Below, piece after piece: positions 1-11,256 of a stretch of 51,577 bases of DNA. A program made the position numbers and the translations under genes. The stretch covers positions 1 to 51,577 of the forward strand of contig JAFAAN010000020.1 in NCBI GenBank assembly GCA_023426545.1. The letters run 5' to 3'. This stretch comes from Pseudomonadota bacterium. Its GTDB lineage: Bacteria > Myxococcota > Myxococcia > Myxococcales > Myxococcaceae. Numbering within the stretch: position 1 is the first letter of the stretch; every line of letters begins with the position of its first letter. The notes under the pieces are model-generated. The model was not told the origin of the DNA, ran no database searches, and saw only the letters and a list, made by a program, of their open reading frames with translations.

Positions 1-1313
1 GCCGAGAGGCGTTGAGCACCTGAGACCCAGACCGAGGCCCAGCAGGAATGATGCGATGTCCCGCTCGCCGTGATGCCGAGAGGCGTTGAGCACTCGAGGC
101 CCTCGATCACCACACCCACGTTGCTGAGTCCCGCTCGCCGTGATGCCGAGAGGCGTTGAGCACAGCCCCGAACGGAAGCGCATTGGTGAGGTCCCCTCGG
201 AGTCCCGCTCGCCGTGATGCCGAGAGGCGTTGAGCACTTTACGGAGGTTACTCCTCTGGAGTGCTCCGGCGTCCCGCTCGCCGTGATGCCGAGAGGCGTT
301 GAGCACTCCAGCGCGCTCCGGTGCTCCGAAAGCCCGCAGATGGTCCCGCTCGCCGTGATGCCGAGAGGCGTTGAGCACCTTTATGCGGCCGTGTTCATCG
401 GCGGCATGCGGATTGGTCCCGCTCGCCGTGATGCCGAGAGGCGTTGAGCACTGCCACCCGCAGCGAGCGAACTCCGCCAGGTCGCGGTCCCGCTCGCCGT
501 GATGCCGAGAGGCGTTGAGCACTCGAAGAACATGGTAGACCTTTAGGGTGGGTTTAGGTCCCGCTCGCCGTGATGCCGAGAGGCGTTGAGCACCTCACTG
601 AGCCGCCACCGAAGCGGTCGATGAACTGGTCGTCCCGCTCGCCGTGATGCCGAGAGGCGTTGAGCACTCTGGGTGCTCCTGCCAGCGGACTTCCTCCCGC
701 AGGTCCCGCTCGCCGTGATGCCGAGAGGCGTTGAGCACACCGACCGGTTGGCCATGTCCTTGTCGGAGACCGCCGTCCCGCTCGCCGTGATGCCGAGAGG
801 CGTTGAGCACGTGGACTTCGACGACGAGGGCGGCGTCGTCCTGCCCGTCCCGCTCGCCGTGATGCCGAGAGGCGTTGAGCACGGCCGGAAGACGCCCGTC
901 TTCACCGTCTCGCGGAGCTGTCCCGCTCGCCGTGATGCCGAGAGGCGTTGAGCACTTGGCCAGAGCAGCCCGGTCAGACTGCCCTTCGGACTGTCCCGCT
1001 CGCCGTGATGCCGAGAGGCGTTGAGCACTTATTGTACACGTCTTGCCTATCCATGGTGTTCTCGTCCCGCTCGCCGTGATGCCGAGAGGCGTTGAGCACC
1101 CTTCCTGCTGAAGCGCATCGCACGCGCCAAGCTCTGTCCCGCTCGCCGTGATGCCGAGAGGCGTTGAGCACGTGGACCTCATCCGTCACAAGGCGATGTT
1201 TCCCAGCGTCCCGCTCGCCGTGATGCCGAGAGGCGTTGAGCACTGGCGCCGCTCGTCAACACGGTGGCGGGTTTCCCGTCCCGCTCGCCGTGATGCCGAG
1301 AGGCGTTATGCGC
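1..1313 (+). CRISPR. CRISPR array, clipped at left window edge
   Basis: A 36-bp repeat, beginning GTCCCGCTCGCCGTGATGCC and ending in GTTGAGCAC, recurs at 58, 128, 202, 271, 343, 416, 487, 558, 632, 703, 775, 847, 920, 993, 1064, 1136, 1208 and 1278. The last 19 nt of one more copy fill 1-19. The 18 spacers are 33-38 nt and all differ. Copies before the last are identical by eye. The final one (1278-1313) differs at three of its last six bases (ATGCGC instead of GAGCAC), the usual mark of the leader-distal end. The next gene ends 36 bp further on, leaving no room for a leader at the right. Leader and cas genes are therefore inferred to lie left of the window, with transcription on the + strand. 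The repeat can form a short GCC-GAGA-GGC hairpin. The subtype cannot be told without cas genes. Confidence 0.98.
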
Positions 1314-1349
1314 AGGCAGTCGCTGATATGTGAATGCTGGACCTCATGC

Positions 1350-2075
1350 TCAGCGCAGCGGAAGTTCGCGGAAGCGAATGCCTTCCAACCCGAGATGGAG
1401 CACCGCTTCTCTGAAGCGCTCGCTGCCGATAATCATCGTGGCAAAGTTCCCCACGCGGAACAGGTCACGGCCGGAAGGCAGTGAGGATGTATCGAGCACG
1501 GGGGCATCGGGCCGCGAAAAGTCGATGCGACCACATGTCTCACAGGGTGGGCTGGTAATCTCGGGAAGGCAGTCGGGATGTAGCCGTCCATGGGGCTCAA
1601 GCTGGAGTTCGAAGAGTTCCGGAGGCGACTTCTGTCGGAACCGCAGTGAGGTCCTGCCGCCCAGCAGGCCGTTGATGTTCTCGGCGCGGAGTTGCTCCAG
1701 CGTCTCTCGGCGCAGGAGCAGCAGTGAGTTTCCCAGCCACGCCAAAGTGCCCAGGTTGCCTCGGGCTGTTCCTTCCAGTGGCCCGAATCGAGTTCCGGGC
1801 GGCAGCGGCACGTCTGGTGGCGCAAACGGACGCACGAGGTCACGTAGCCGCGCGTATTCGGAGAAGGGGGCGGGTCTGGCCTTCAAGAAGGACTCTTGCT
1901 CTGGGAGTCCGGATAGGTCGACGGCGGGGTAGGAGTACCCAGCGCTTGCCCATGCGGCGTTGCAGGCTGGGCACTGCGAGAGGCCGGGCAGCTTCCACCG
2001 ATGTGCAGCGTCGATGTCGCCTTGGTGGTTGGATGCCGCAGCCTTGTCTTCGGTGAGCCAGTAGTAGCGGGGCAT
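1350..2075 (-). CDS. Double-CXXCG motif protein, SitI6-like immunity family (orphan)
   Basis: This 241-residue protein has two Cys pairs, CPAC at residues 35-38 and CETCG at 178-182. With its overall length, this is the hallmark of the myxobacterial double-CXXCG family, whose member SitI6 is the immunity partner of a SitA toxin delivered by outer-membrane exchange in Myxococcus xanthus (family knowledge). The first pair is followed by Asn rather than Gly. The Cys pairs probably bind zinc (inference). There is no toxin gene directly upstream: the next gene on the same strand is an unrelated reductase 71 bp away. It is therefore an orphan or retained immunity gene. GC content looks lower than in neighbouring genes, which fits transfer. 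No signal peptide, so cytoplasmic. No strong ribosome site precedes the ATG. Confidence 0.85.
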   Translation of the reverse strand: MPRYYWLTEDKAAASNHQGDIDAAHRWKLPGLSQCPACNAAWASAGYSYPAVDLSGLPEQESFLKARPAPFSEYARLRDLVRPFAPPDVPLPPGTRFGPLEGTARGNLGTLAWLGNSLLLLRRETLEQLRAENINGLLGGRTSLRFRQKSPPELFELQLEPHGRLHPDCLPEITSPPCETCGRIDFSRPDAPVLDTSSLPSGRDLFRVGNFATMIIGSERFREAVLHLGLEGIRFRELPLR

Positions 2076-2146
2076 TCTTCGTCATGCTCTGGGCGGGAGC
2101 GGCACGCTCGTGGGCGTGGAGCGCGTGCCCTGCACGTGCCGGCAGC

Positions 2147-2803
2147 TCAGGAGGCGCCCGCGGCGGCGACGTCGGCCCAGAGGCTGTCGCCCTCCAGCAC
2201 CTGGTTCAGGGGCGCGCGCCGCTCGGAGACGCGCAGCAGCACGGCGGCGAGCTGGTCCAGGTGGATGGGCCGCATGTTCCGCAGCGGGGGCAGGCGGGTG
2301 AGGGCGCGCAGCAGGGGGTTGACGTGGTGGTACTCGCCCTCGAAGGCGGGCGGGCGCACCACGGTCCAGGGGATGCCGCTCTCTCGCACCAGCCGCTCCG
2401 CCTCCGCCTTGGCCTTGAGGTACGCGCCCACCGGCCGGCCGGCGCCCACCGAGCTGAGCAGCACCATATGGTCCACGCCCGCGCGCTTCGCCGCCTCCAC
2501 GAGCTGGCGCGTGGTGCCGATGTCGCTCGTCTCGTAGGTGTCCCCCGAGCCGAAGCGCTTGCGCATGGTGCCGATGAGCTGGAGCACCGTGGTGACGCCG
2601 CGCAGCTTCTCCACCAGCGCCTCGCTGTCGGACAGGTCCACCACGGCCTTGTCGGGCCACGCACTGGCCAGCTCGCTGCTGGCGCTCTGGGGCCGCAGGT
2701 GCGCCGCCGCGGGCACGCCGCGCGCAATCGCCTGGCGCATCACGTTGCGGCCAGTGGCGCCCGTGGCGCCGGCAACGAAGAGGTGTCGAGGGGACGAGGA
2801 CAT
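2147..2803 (-). CDS. NmrA-like NAD(P)-binding oxidoreductase (atypical SDR)
   Basis: The 218-residue protein opens with a Rossmann nucleotide-binding loop, GATGATGRNV, near residues 11-20. It then shows LLSSVGA, a YLKAKAEAE stretch and WTVVRPPAFEGEYHH, all typical of atypical short-chain dehydrogenases of the NAD(P)H-binding/NmrA type. Its substrate cannot be inferred. A longer open frame continues upstream, but the ATG at 2803 is preceded by a GGAG ribosome site about 9 nt away and starts right before the Rossmann fold, so it was chosen. The gene stands alone; the divergent DUF2378 gene starts 201 bp away. Confidence 0.85.
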   Translation of the reverse strand: MSSSPRHLFVAGATGATGRNVMRQAIARGVPAAAHLRPQSASSELASAWPDKAVVDLSDSEALVEKLRGVTTVLQLIGTMRKRFGSGDTYETSDIGTTRQLVEAAKRAGVDHMVLLSSVGAGRPVGAYLKAKAEAERLVRESGIPWTVVRPPAFEGEYHHVNPLLRALTRLPPLRNMRPIHLDQLAAVLLRVSERRAPLNQVLEGDSLWADVAAAGAS

Positions 2804-2967
2804 GACGGGCTCCGGCGAGGACGGTCGGGGTATCAGGACGGCATGTGTCGGCGTGACGCGGGCCGCCGTTTCAGCACACCGGGCCCAGCGTGGCGAGGCC
2901 CGCCGTGTCGCGTGAGGCCCGGCGTCAGGCCGTGACGCCGGACCAGGGGCGAATCCGGCCCGCCGGG

Positions 2968-2996
2968 TTGAGGCGGTGTCATCCAGACGATACATT
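2968..2996 (+). promoter_or_regulatory. Putative sigma-70-type promoter for the DUF2378 gene
   Basis: TTGAGG (2968-2973) and TACATT (2991-2996) are separated by exactly 17 nt. Each matches four of six consensus positions. Transcription would begin around 3003, practically at the TTG start codon of the next gene, implying a leaderless or nearly leaderless message. Read by eye only. Confidence 0.4.
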
Positions 2997-3004
2997 GTCG
3001 CGGC

Positions 3005-3547
3005 TTGGAAAAGCCCGAACCTCTTGTATTCCAGCAGAGCTTCCAGGGGCTGATTCGTGCCCTGGGTGACCGCCTGGATGATGGCTGCGCGGACCGGCTG
3101 CGCGAGGTGGGCCTCGACGCCCGTGGCTCGCTGGCGGTGGCCTATCCGCTGGAGGTCTGGGTGGGCGCGCTGAAGGTGGCCGCGGCCACCCTGGCGCCGG
3201 AGTCGCCGCTGGACGAGGCCGCCGCGGTGGTGGGCCGCCGCTTCGTGGAGGGCTACAGCTCGACGCTCATCGGCAACGCGCTCCTGGGCACCGTCCGGCT
3301 GCTGGGGCCGCAGCGGATGCTGGCGCGGATGACGCGCAACCTGCGCACGGGCACCAACTATCTGGAAACGCACATGGAGCAGCTGGGGCCCACCCGCTAC
3401 GCGCTGACGTGCCGGCCCGTGGTGGTGGCGGGCTTCTACGTGGGGCTCTTCCTGGCGGGGCTGGAGGCCAGCGGCGCCCCCCACCCCTCGGTCCAGATTG
3501 TTCGCCGGGAGGGCGAGGAAGCGGTGTACGACATCGCTTGGGGCTGA
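3005..3547 (+). CDS. DUF2378 family protein
   Basis: This 180-residue soluble protein belongs to the family described from Myxococcus and relatives (DUF2378). It has the typical start LVFQQSFQGLIRALG and a C-terminal half with YLETHMEQLGPTRY and VAGFYVGLFLAGLEASG. The family has no known biochemical role. The chosen start is a TTG, because no ATG or GTG lies upstream in frame after the nearest stop and the family signature begins only about seven residues in. No ribosome site is visible upstream. A promoter-like pair ends 9 nt before the codon, so translation may be leaderless. The ExoD-family gene follows 36 nt downstream on the same strand. Confidence 0.85.
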   Translation: MEKPEPLVFQQSFQGLIRALGDRLDDGCADRLREVGLDARGSLAVAYPLEVWVGALKVAAATLAPESPLDEAAAVVGRRFVEGYSSTLIGNALLGTVRLLGPQRMLARMTRNLRTGTNYLETHMEQLGPTRYALTCRPVVVAGFYVGLFLAGLEASGAPHPSVQIVRREGEEAVYDIAWG

Positions 3548-3583
3548 GCATCGGGCAGGGGGCCATGGTAGTGACGGCCTGAA

Positions 3584-4252
3584 ATGTCCACGCCTTCGCC
3601 AAGCCCCTCTCCATCCACGAGTGTCCAGGACACCCAGGTCCAGCTCTCCGCCACGCTCCGCGCGCTCTCCGAGCGGCTGCCCGAAACCCTGACGGTGCGG
3701 GAGCTGATGCAGGCCTGTGGCGAGCAGGGGCTGCTGCTCTTCTGCTGCATCCTGACGTTCCCCTTCCTGCTGCCGGTGTCGATTCCGGGCGTGTCCACGG
3801 TGTTCGGCCTGCTCATCGTCCTCATCGGCGTGGGCGTGATGTTCAACCGGACGCCCTGGCTGCCCCGCAAGCTGCTGGAGAAGCCCCTGCTGCGCACCAG
3901 CCTGGCGCCGGCGCTGGACAAGGGGGCCGACGTCTTCACGAAGTACGTGGACCGGCTGAGCAAGCCGCGGCTGCTGGCCCTCACGCATGGCGGCAGCACC
4001 AACCGCTTCAACGGCTTCATGCTGTTCTTCGCCGGCGTGCTGCTGATGATGCCCTTCGGGCTGATTCCCTTCAGCAACACGCTGCCCGCGCTGGCCGCGC
4101 TCTTCTTCGCCATCGGCATCCTCCAGCGCGACGGCTACGCCATCCTCCTGGGGCACGGCATGACGGTGGGCACGCTCACCTACTTCACCGTCCTCATCTA
4201 TGGCGCGGTGCAGGGCGGCCGCAGCCTGGCCAGCATCTTCGCGGGCGGCTGA
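3584..4252 (+). CDS. ExoD-family membrane protein
   Basis: The 222-residue protein starts with a Ser/Pro-rich tail, then TVRELMQACGEQGLLLFCCI and hydrophobic segments around residues 60-90 (FPFLLPVSIPG, VFGLLIVLIGVGVMF), 140-165 and 185-205. This matches the exopolysaccharide synthesis ExoD family, integral inner-membrane proteins named for a rhizobial exopolysaccharide phenotype whose molecular role is unclear. Length and the PVSIPG turn between the first membrane segments are standard for the family. It lies 36 nt after the DUF2378 gene and may share its transcript. Confidence 0.85.
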   Translation: MSTPSPSPSPSTSVQDTQVQLSATLRALSERLPETLTVRELMQACGEQGLLLFCCILTFPFLLPVSIPGVSTVFGLLIVLIGVGVMFNRTPWLPRKLLEKPLLRTSLAPALDKGADVFTKYVDRLSKPRLLALTHGGSTNRFNGFMLFFAGVLLMMPFGLIPFSNTLPALAALFFAIGILQRDGYAILLGHGMTVGTLTYFTVLIYGAVQGGRSLASIFAGG

Positions 4253-4340
4253 GCCCGGCCCCGGGCAGGGGTGACCCGTCGCCCAGGCGGCCCTTATCTG
4301 TCCGGTGAGCCGGGCCGCCGGGGGCTGTCTGGAATCCATC

Positions 4341-4369
4341 CTGTCGTCCCGGGGCGTTCTCGTTATCAT
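4341..4369 (+). promoter_or_regulatory. Putative promoter for the kinase/ATPase gene
   Basis: TATCAT at 4364-4369 matches five of six -10 positions. A weak -35 (CTGTCG, 4341-4346) lies 17 nt upstream. A transcript starting near 4376 would begin after the GTG at 4305 and just before the ATG at 4389, which supports the shorter start for the kinase gene. Confidence 0.35.
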
Positions 4370-4388
4370 CCGTACGGGCGGCCCCCTG

Positions 4389-7915
<3,527 letters not shown>

Positions 7916-7919
<4 letters not shown>

Positions 7920-8767
7920 ACGGGGTGCGCGCAGGAGACGTGGCGTTGCTGGCGTGTCCGGCCTGTGGGGGGACGCTGGTGTTCCATGGGCACGAGGCGG
8001 GCGGGTGCATCCGCGACGGCCGCTTGCGCTGCGGCGGCTGCGGCGAGGCGTGGCGCGTAGCGCGCGGCATGGCCCGGCTGTACCGCGAGGAGGCGGTGCG
8101 CGGCACGGACCGGCTGATGCGCGTCATCTACGACGGGCTTCCGGTGCTGCATGACCCGCTGACGACGGTGCTGACGCCGCTGCTCCAGTCCATCTCGGAG
8201 GCGCGGATGCGCGCGGGGTACATGCGGCGGCTGGAGCTGGCTTCACTGGCGCCGCGCGAGGATGGGCGGCCGGTGCGCGTGCTGGAGGTGGGCGTGGGCT
8301 CGGGGGCGAACCTGCCGCTCCTGCGTGCGGGGCTGCCCCGGGGGCTGGACGTGGAGCTGTGGGGCGTGGACCTGAGCGAGGGCATGCTCAAGCACTGCCG
8401 GCGGCGGCTGCGCTCGGGGGACTACTCGGGGGTGCGGCTGATGATGGCGGACGCGCACGCGCTGCCGTTCCCGGATGCGGCGTTCGACCGGGTGTTCCAC
8501 GTGGGCGGCATCGGCGGCTACCGGGCCCCGGCGAAGGCGCTGGCGGAGATGGCGCGCGTGGCGAAGCCCGGGACGCCGCTGGTGGTGGTGGACGAGCAGA
8601 TGGACCCGGCCTTCCAGCCCTCGCTGCTCCAGCGCGCCGCGTTCCGGGCATTGACGTTCTACGCGTGGGACCCCCACTGTCCCCGCGAGCTGCTGCCCGC
8701 CGGCGCGTCCGAGGTCATCGAGGAGCAGGTGGCGCCGTTCTACTACTGCCTGTCGTTCCGGATGTGA
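7916..8767 (+). CDS. SAM-dependent methyltransferase with N-terminal zinc-ribbon
   Basis: This 283-residue class I methyltransferase has SAM motif I VLEVGVGSGANLPLL around residue 121, GVDLSEGML as motif II and MADAHALPFPDAAFDRV as motif III/IV. The N-terminus has two Cys pairs, C14-C17 and C39-C42, forming a likely zinc ribbon of the type found in RlmA-like and Trm112-associated enzymes. The substrate is unknown. Its ATG overlaps the stop of the kinase/ATPase gene (ATGA), indicating translational coupling, so modification of a component of the same pathway is plausible. It ends 17 nt before a convergent gene. Confidence 0.88.
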
Positions 8768-8784
8768 TTGGCCGTAGCTGGGCG

Positions 8785-9450
8785 CTATGGGCGCGACTCC
8801 TTGCGGGCAGGGAATCGGGTCACCACCGAGTAGCCGAGGACCGAGTGCTGGACCTCATCGGGCGGCACCGCCCAGCGCTGGAGCAGCGGGCTGGCGTCCA
8901 GTGTGTCTGGCTTCCATCCCGCGACATAGGGCTGCGTATCAGGTCCCCCTCCCGCGAGGAAGTCGTCACTCGAGAGGGCGCGCATTCGAAGGTGAAGCCC
9001 CGCGAGGAACCAAGGGGCGCCTATTTCGTCAGCGACCTTGACGAGAAACGCGATGAAGGGCGCGCGGGTCTCTGGTTGTTCCTCGACGAAGCGGGTGATG
9101 CTCGGCTCGATTTGCAGATGAAGCGTTGCCTGAGGGGGCAGGACGCGGGGCGGTGAGCTGAACACGGCGGAGTACACATCCGCGTTGGCAAAGCCCAGAG
9201 GGACACGGCAGGACCAGAGGCCACCTCCGTGCTTGGAGAGCCGCCTTTCGAGCTTGCTCCGCCCCGAGAGGTCAAGCGTTTCATCGATAGCGTCGTACTC
9301 TCCCGAGTCGGCATCAAGCTCCAGGGGAGCGAAGTACGGGTTCAGGGTGCATCCTTGCGGCGCGAGCAGGATGTCGAGCCAGCGCCGGGCGAGGTCTTCG
9401 CTGCCAAGGTGGGTGGGGCCGAAGACAGCCACTATTTCCGGGCGTTTCAT
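8785..9450 (-). CDS. Uncharacterised protein, possible immunity-type gene
   Basis: This 221-residue soluble protein is not recognised. It begins MKRPEIVAVFGPTHLGSEDL and contains a conserved-looking core around LHLQIEPSITRFVEEQP. It has no signal peptide, membrane segment or familiar motif. Its base composition is less GC-rich than the flanking genes. It starts 12 nt after the stop of a severed reading frame (9463-9630), a spacing that suggests it was the second gene of a two-gene unit. In myxobacteria such small unknown genes behind a longer partner are often immunity proteins, but that role is inference here. A weak GGATGG ribosome site precedes the ATG. Confidence 0.7.
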   Translation of the reverse strand: MKRPEIVAVFGPTHLGSEDLARRWLDILLAPQGCTLNPYFAPLELDADSGEYDAIDETLDLSGRSKLERRLSKHGGGLWSCRVPLGFANADVYSAVFSSPPRVLPPQATLHLQIEPSITRFVEEQPETRAPFIAFLVKVADEIGAPWFLAGLHLRMRALSSDDFLAGGGPDTQPYVAGWKPDTLDASPLLQRWAVPPDEVQHSVLGYSVVTRFPARKESRP

Positions 9451-9462
9451 GGGCCATCCAGG

Positions 9463-9630
9463 TCAGACGCCAAGTATGCCGAAGTCGTAGTTTGTCTGCT
9501 TCTGCCAGTGCTTCAGCTTGCTCTCCAGTTTCCCCAGGCTCGAGGTCCGCATGGCGCAGACGGCGGCGAACTGGAGTCCGACGGGAGCCTCGCCAATCGG
9601 ATGGAACGGAGCGCGCGGCGGCGCTGATTC
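9463..9630 (-). pseudogene. 3' remnant of a lost upstream gene
   Basis: The minus strand reads about 54 codons of coding-like sequence (APPRAPFHPIGEAP, LGKLESKLKHWQKQ, NYDFGILGV) ending in TGA at 9463-9465. It has no start codon of its own. The frame runs upstream only to a TGA at 9664-9666, next to the end of the SDR gene. It therefore looks like the C-terminal tail of a protein whose body was deleted. The following gene begins 12 nt after the stop. The family of the original protein is not recognisable. Its left boundary (about 9630) is approximate. Confidence 0.5.
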
Positions 9631-9655
9631 ACGAAGTCTGATGGCAGGGCGGACG

Positions 9656-10489
9656 TCACGGATTCAGCACCAGGTCCAACAGCCGCAGCGTCATGCCGCC
9701 CGTGAAGTCGATGGTGGCACCGTTGAACCAACCTGCCTCCTCACCCACGAGCACGGTGACGAAGCGGGCCACGTCCTCCACCGTGCCCATGCGCCCCGCG
9801 GGGTTCATCTTCGCGTGCGCCGCCTCCAGGCGCGCCAGGGCCTCTGGCGAGTACACGTGCTTCAGCGCTGGCGTCATCACCGTGCCGAACTTGAGCAGGT
9901 TGACCCGGTGCCCACGCGGTCCCAGCTCCATCGCCAGATGGCGCACGTACATCTCCAGCGCCGCCTTCGACGCGCTGATGAGCCCCGTGTTCCCCAGGTG
10001 TGTTTCATCCAACGGGTTCTGGAGGCCCAGCAGGCGGGCCTCGGGCGCCAGCAGGTCCGCATCCACCAACGCCTGGGTCCAGTACACGAACGAGTGCGCC
10101 ATCGTGTCGAAGGTGCGGCGGACGCGCCGCGCGTGCAGCCGGTCCTCGCCCATCGAGAGGAAGCGCCCCACCGATGCGCCCGCAATCGAGTGAACGAAGA
10201 GCTTCACGCTCCGGGGCCCGGCGACTTCCTTCATCGCCGCCACCCCTGCCTCCGCGGCCTCCGGTGTGGAGGCATCCGCCTGCCACAACACCAAGCGGCC
10301 GCCGGCATCCCGGACGCGTTGCTCCAGCAGCGAGGCCGTGTCCGCGTACCGGCCCCGGTGGACGCCAAAGACATTCAGCCCGGGCTTGTGCGTCACCGCC
10401 TCCGCGATGGCCGCGCCCGTCCCCGACGATGCCCCCAGGATGAGCGCCCATGGCCGCGCCGGAGTGCTTCCCCCCTCGACTTCGCTCAT
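9656..10489 (-). CDS. Short-chain dehydrogenase-like protein lacking the catalytic Tyr
   Basis: The 277-residue protein has the Rossmann loop GASSGTGAAI near residues 19-28 and the SDR-like block ISASKAALEMYVRHLAMELG, followed by INLLKFGT-like and NPAGRMGTVEDVA segments. The C-terminal FTGGMTLRLLD is typical of enoyl-ACP-reductase/3-ketoacyl-reductase relatives. The catalytic Lys is K175, but the expected Tyr four residues before it is Ile171. The position seven before Lys, where FabI-type enzymes carry Tyr, is Thr168. It may use another residue, or have lost ordinary redox chemistry. It is the last gene of a four-gene unit, with its ATG overlapping the upstream stop by 4 nt. Confidence 0.85.
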   Translation of the reverse strand: MSEVEGGSTPARPWALILGASSGTGAAIAEAVTHKPGLNVFGVHRGRYADTASLLEQRVRDAGGRLVLWQADASTPEAAEAGVAAMKEVAGPRSVKLFVHSIAGASVGRFLSMGEDRLHARRVRRTFDTMAHSFVYWTQALVDADLLAPEARLLGLQNPLDETHLGNTGLISASKAALEMYVRHLAMELGPRGHRVNLLKFGTVMTPALKHVYSPEALARLEAAHAKMNPAGRMGTVEDVARFVTVLVGEEAGWFNGATIDFTGGMTLRLLDLVLNP

Positions 10490-11256
10490 GCCCCTGCCTT
10501 TCGTGCGCCGTTGTTGTCCAAGCCTCGGGCCCGGTCGAGCAGACCCTGCACCGCGCTCGTGACTTCCTGATGCGCCGCGCGCATCGCGTCCCGGTCGCTC
10601 GGGTCGAAGCCCGGCGACAGGTGCCACGTCAGCGGCTCCCCCACCCACTGTGTCATCTTCACGGGGAAGGGAAGGGACAGGGGCCAGAGGCCCGTCGCGC
10701 CCACTCCCAGCCACAGCGGCAGCCGCGCCGGCATGCCCACCCTCCGGCCCAGCGCGTAGCCGTCATTGAGGCCCACGTACGCGTCGTCCATCCCGCTGCC
10801 GCCCACGGGGACGATGGGCAGGCGGTAGCGCACCGCCAGGCGCAGGTAGCCCATGCGCTCGCCCCAGTCGACGCGGTAGCGGTGGCGGAAGTCGCGGCAG
10901 CCCTCGCGCGTGCCTCCGGGTTGCAGCAGGACGTGCTCGCCCCGGGCCACCACCTCCGCCAGCCGAGGGTCATCCCCGGTGACGAAGCCCAGCCCGTCCG
11001 TCACCGCGCGCATGCCCGGAATCGCGTCGAACGCGCCATGCGCCACGCCGTGCGGGAGGTAGCCCAGGTGCTCGTACAGCGTCACCGTCAGCATGCACAG
11101 GTCCACCGCCAGGGGCCGCCCGTGGTAGCCGACGATGAGCTTCGCGCCAGGCCGCAGCAGGGGCTCCAGGTTCACCACCTCGTAGCGGTGGTATCGGCGC
11201 AGGAGCCGGAACGTCGCCAGCCACGCCTTCAGGGGCCAGCCGCCGGCCTGCCTCAT
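10486..11256 (-). CDS. Lysophospholipid-type acyltransferase
   Basis: The 256-residue protein contains VGYHGRPLAVDLCM, where His and Asp are six residues apart instead of the usual HX4D. It also has LQPGGTREGCRDF and LPIVPVGGSGMDD, matching DGAT2/monoacylglycerol-acyltransferase-like members of the acyltransferase superfamily rather than classical PlsC. It probably transfers acyl chains to a glycerolipid or alcohol at the inner membrane; the exact acceptor is unknown. The ATG at 11256 was chosen because it overlaps the KAS III stop by 4 nt and the sequence upstream of it is a shadow of that gene. The next gene again overlaps by 4 nt. Confidence 0.82.
   Translation of the reverse strand: MRQAGGWPLKAWLATFRLLRRYHRYEVVNLEPLLRPGAKLIVGYHGRPLAVDLCMLTVTLYEHLGYLPHGVAHGAFDAIPGMRAVTDGLGFVTGDDPRLAEVVARGEHVLLQPGGTREGCRDFRHRYRVDWGERMGYLRLAVRYRLPIVPVGGSGMDDAYVGLNDGYALGRRVGMPARLPLWLGVGATGLWPLSLPFPVKMTQWVGEPLTWHLSPGFDPSDRDAMRAAHQEVTSAVQGLLDRARGLDNNGARKAGA

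Noticed and set aside
1..1313. Interpretation of the left array as a variable-number tandem repeat or integron.
   Set aside because: Unique spacers of 33-38 nt between identical 36-bp repeats are diagnostic of CRISPR. No attC-like or tandem-unit structure is present.
214..1333. Several open frames through the CRISPR array, encoding repeated peptides such as PLAVMPRGVEH (+) and CSTPLGITASGT (-).
   Set aside because: They are read-through of the 36-bp repeats, which lack stop codons in several frames. Spacer codons show no constraint. They should not be annotated as proteins.
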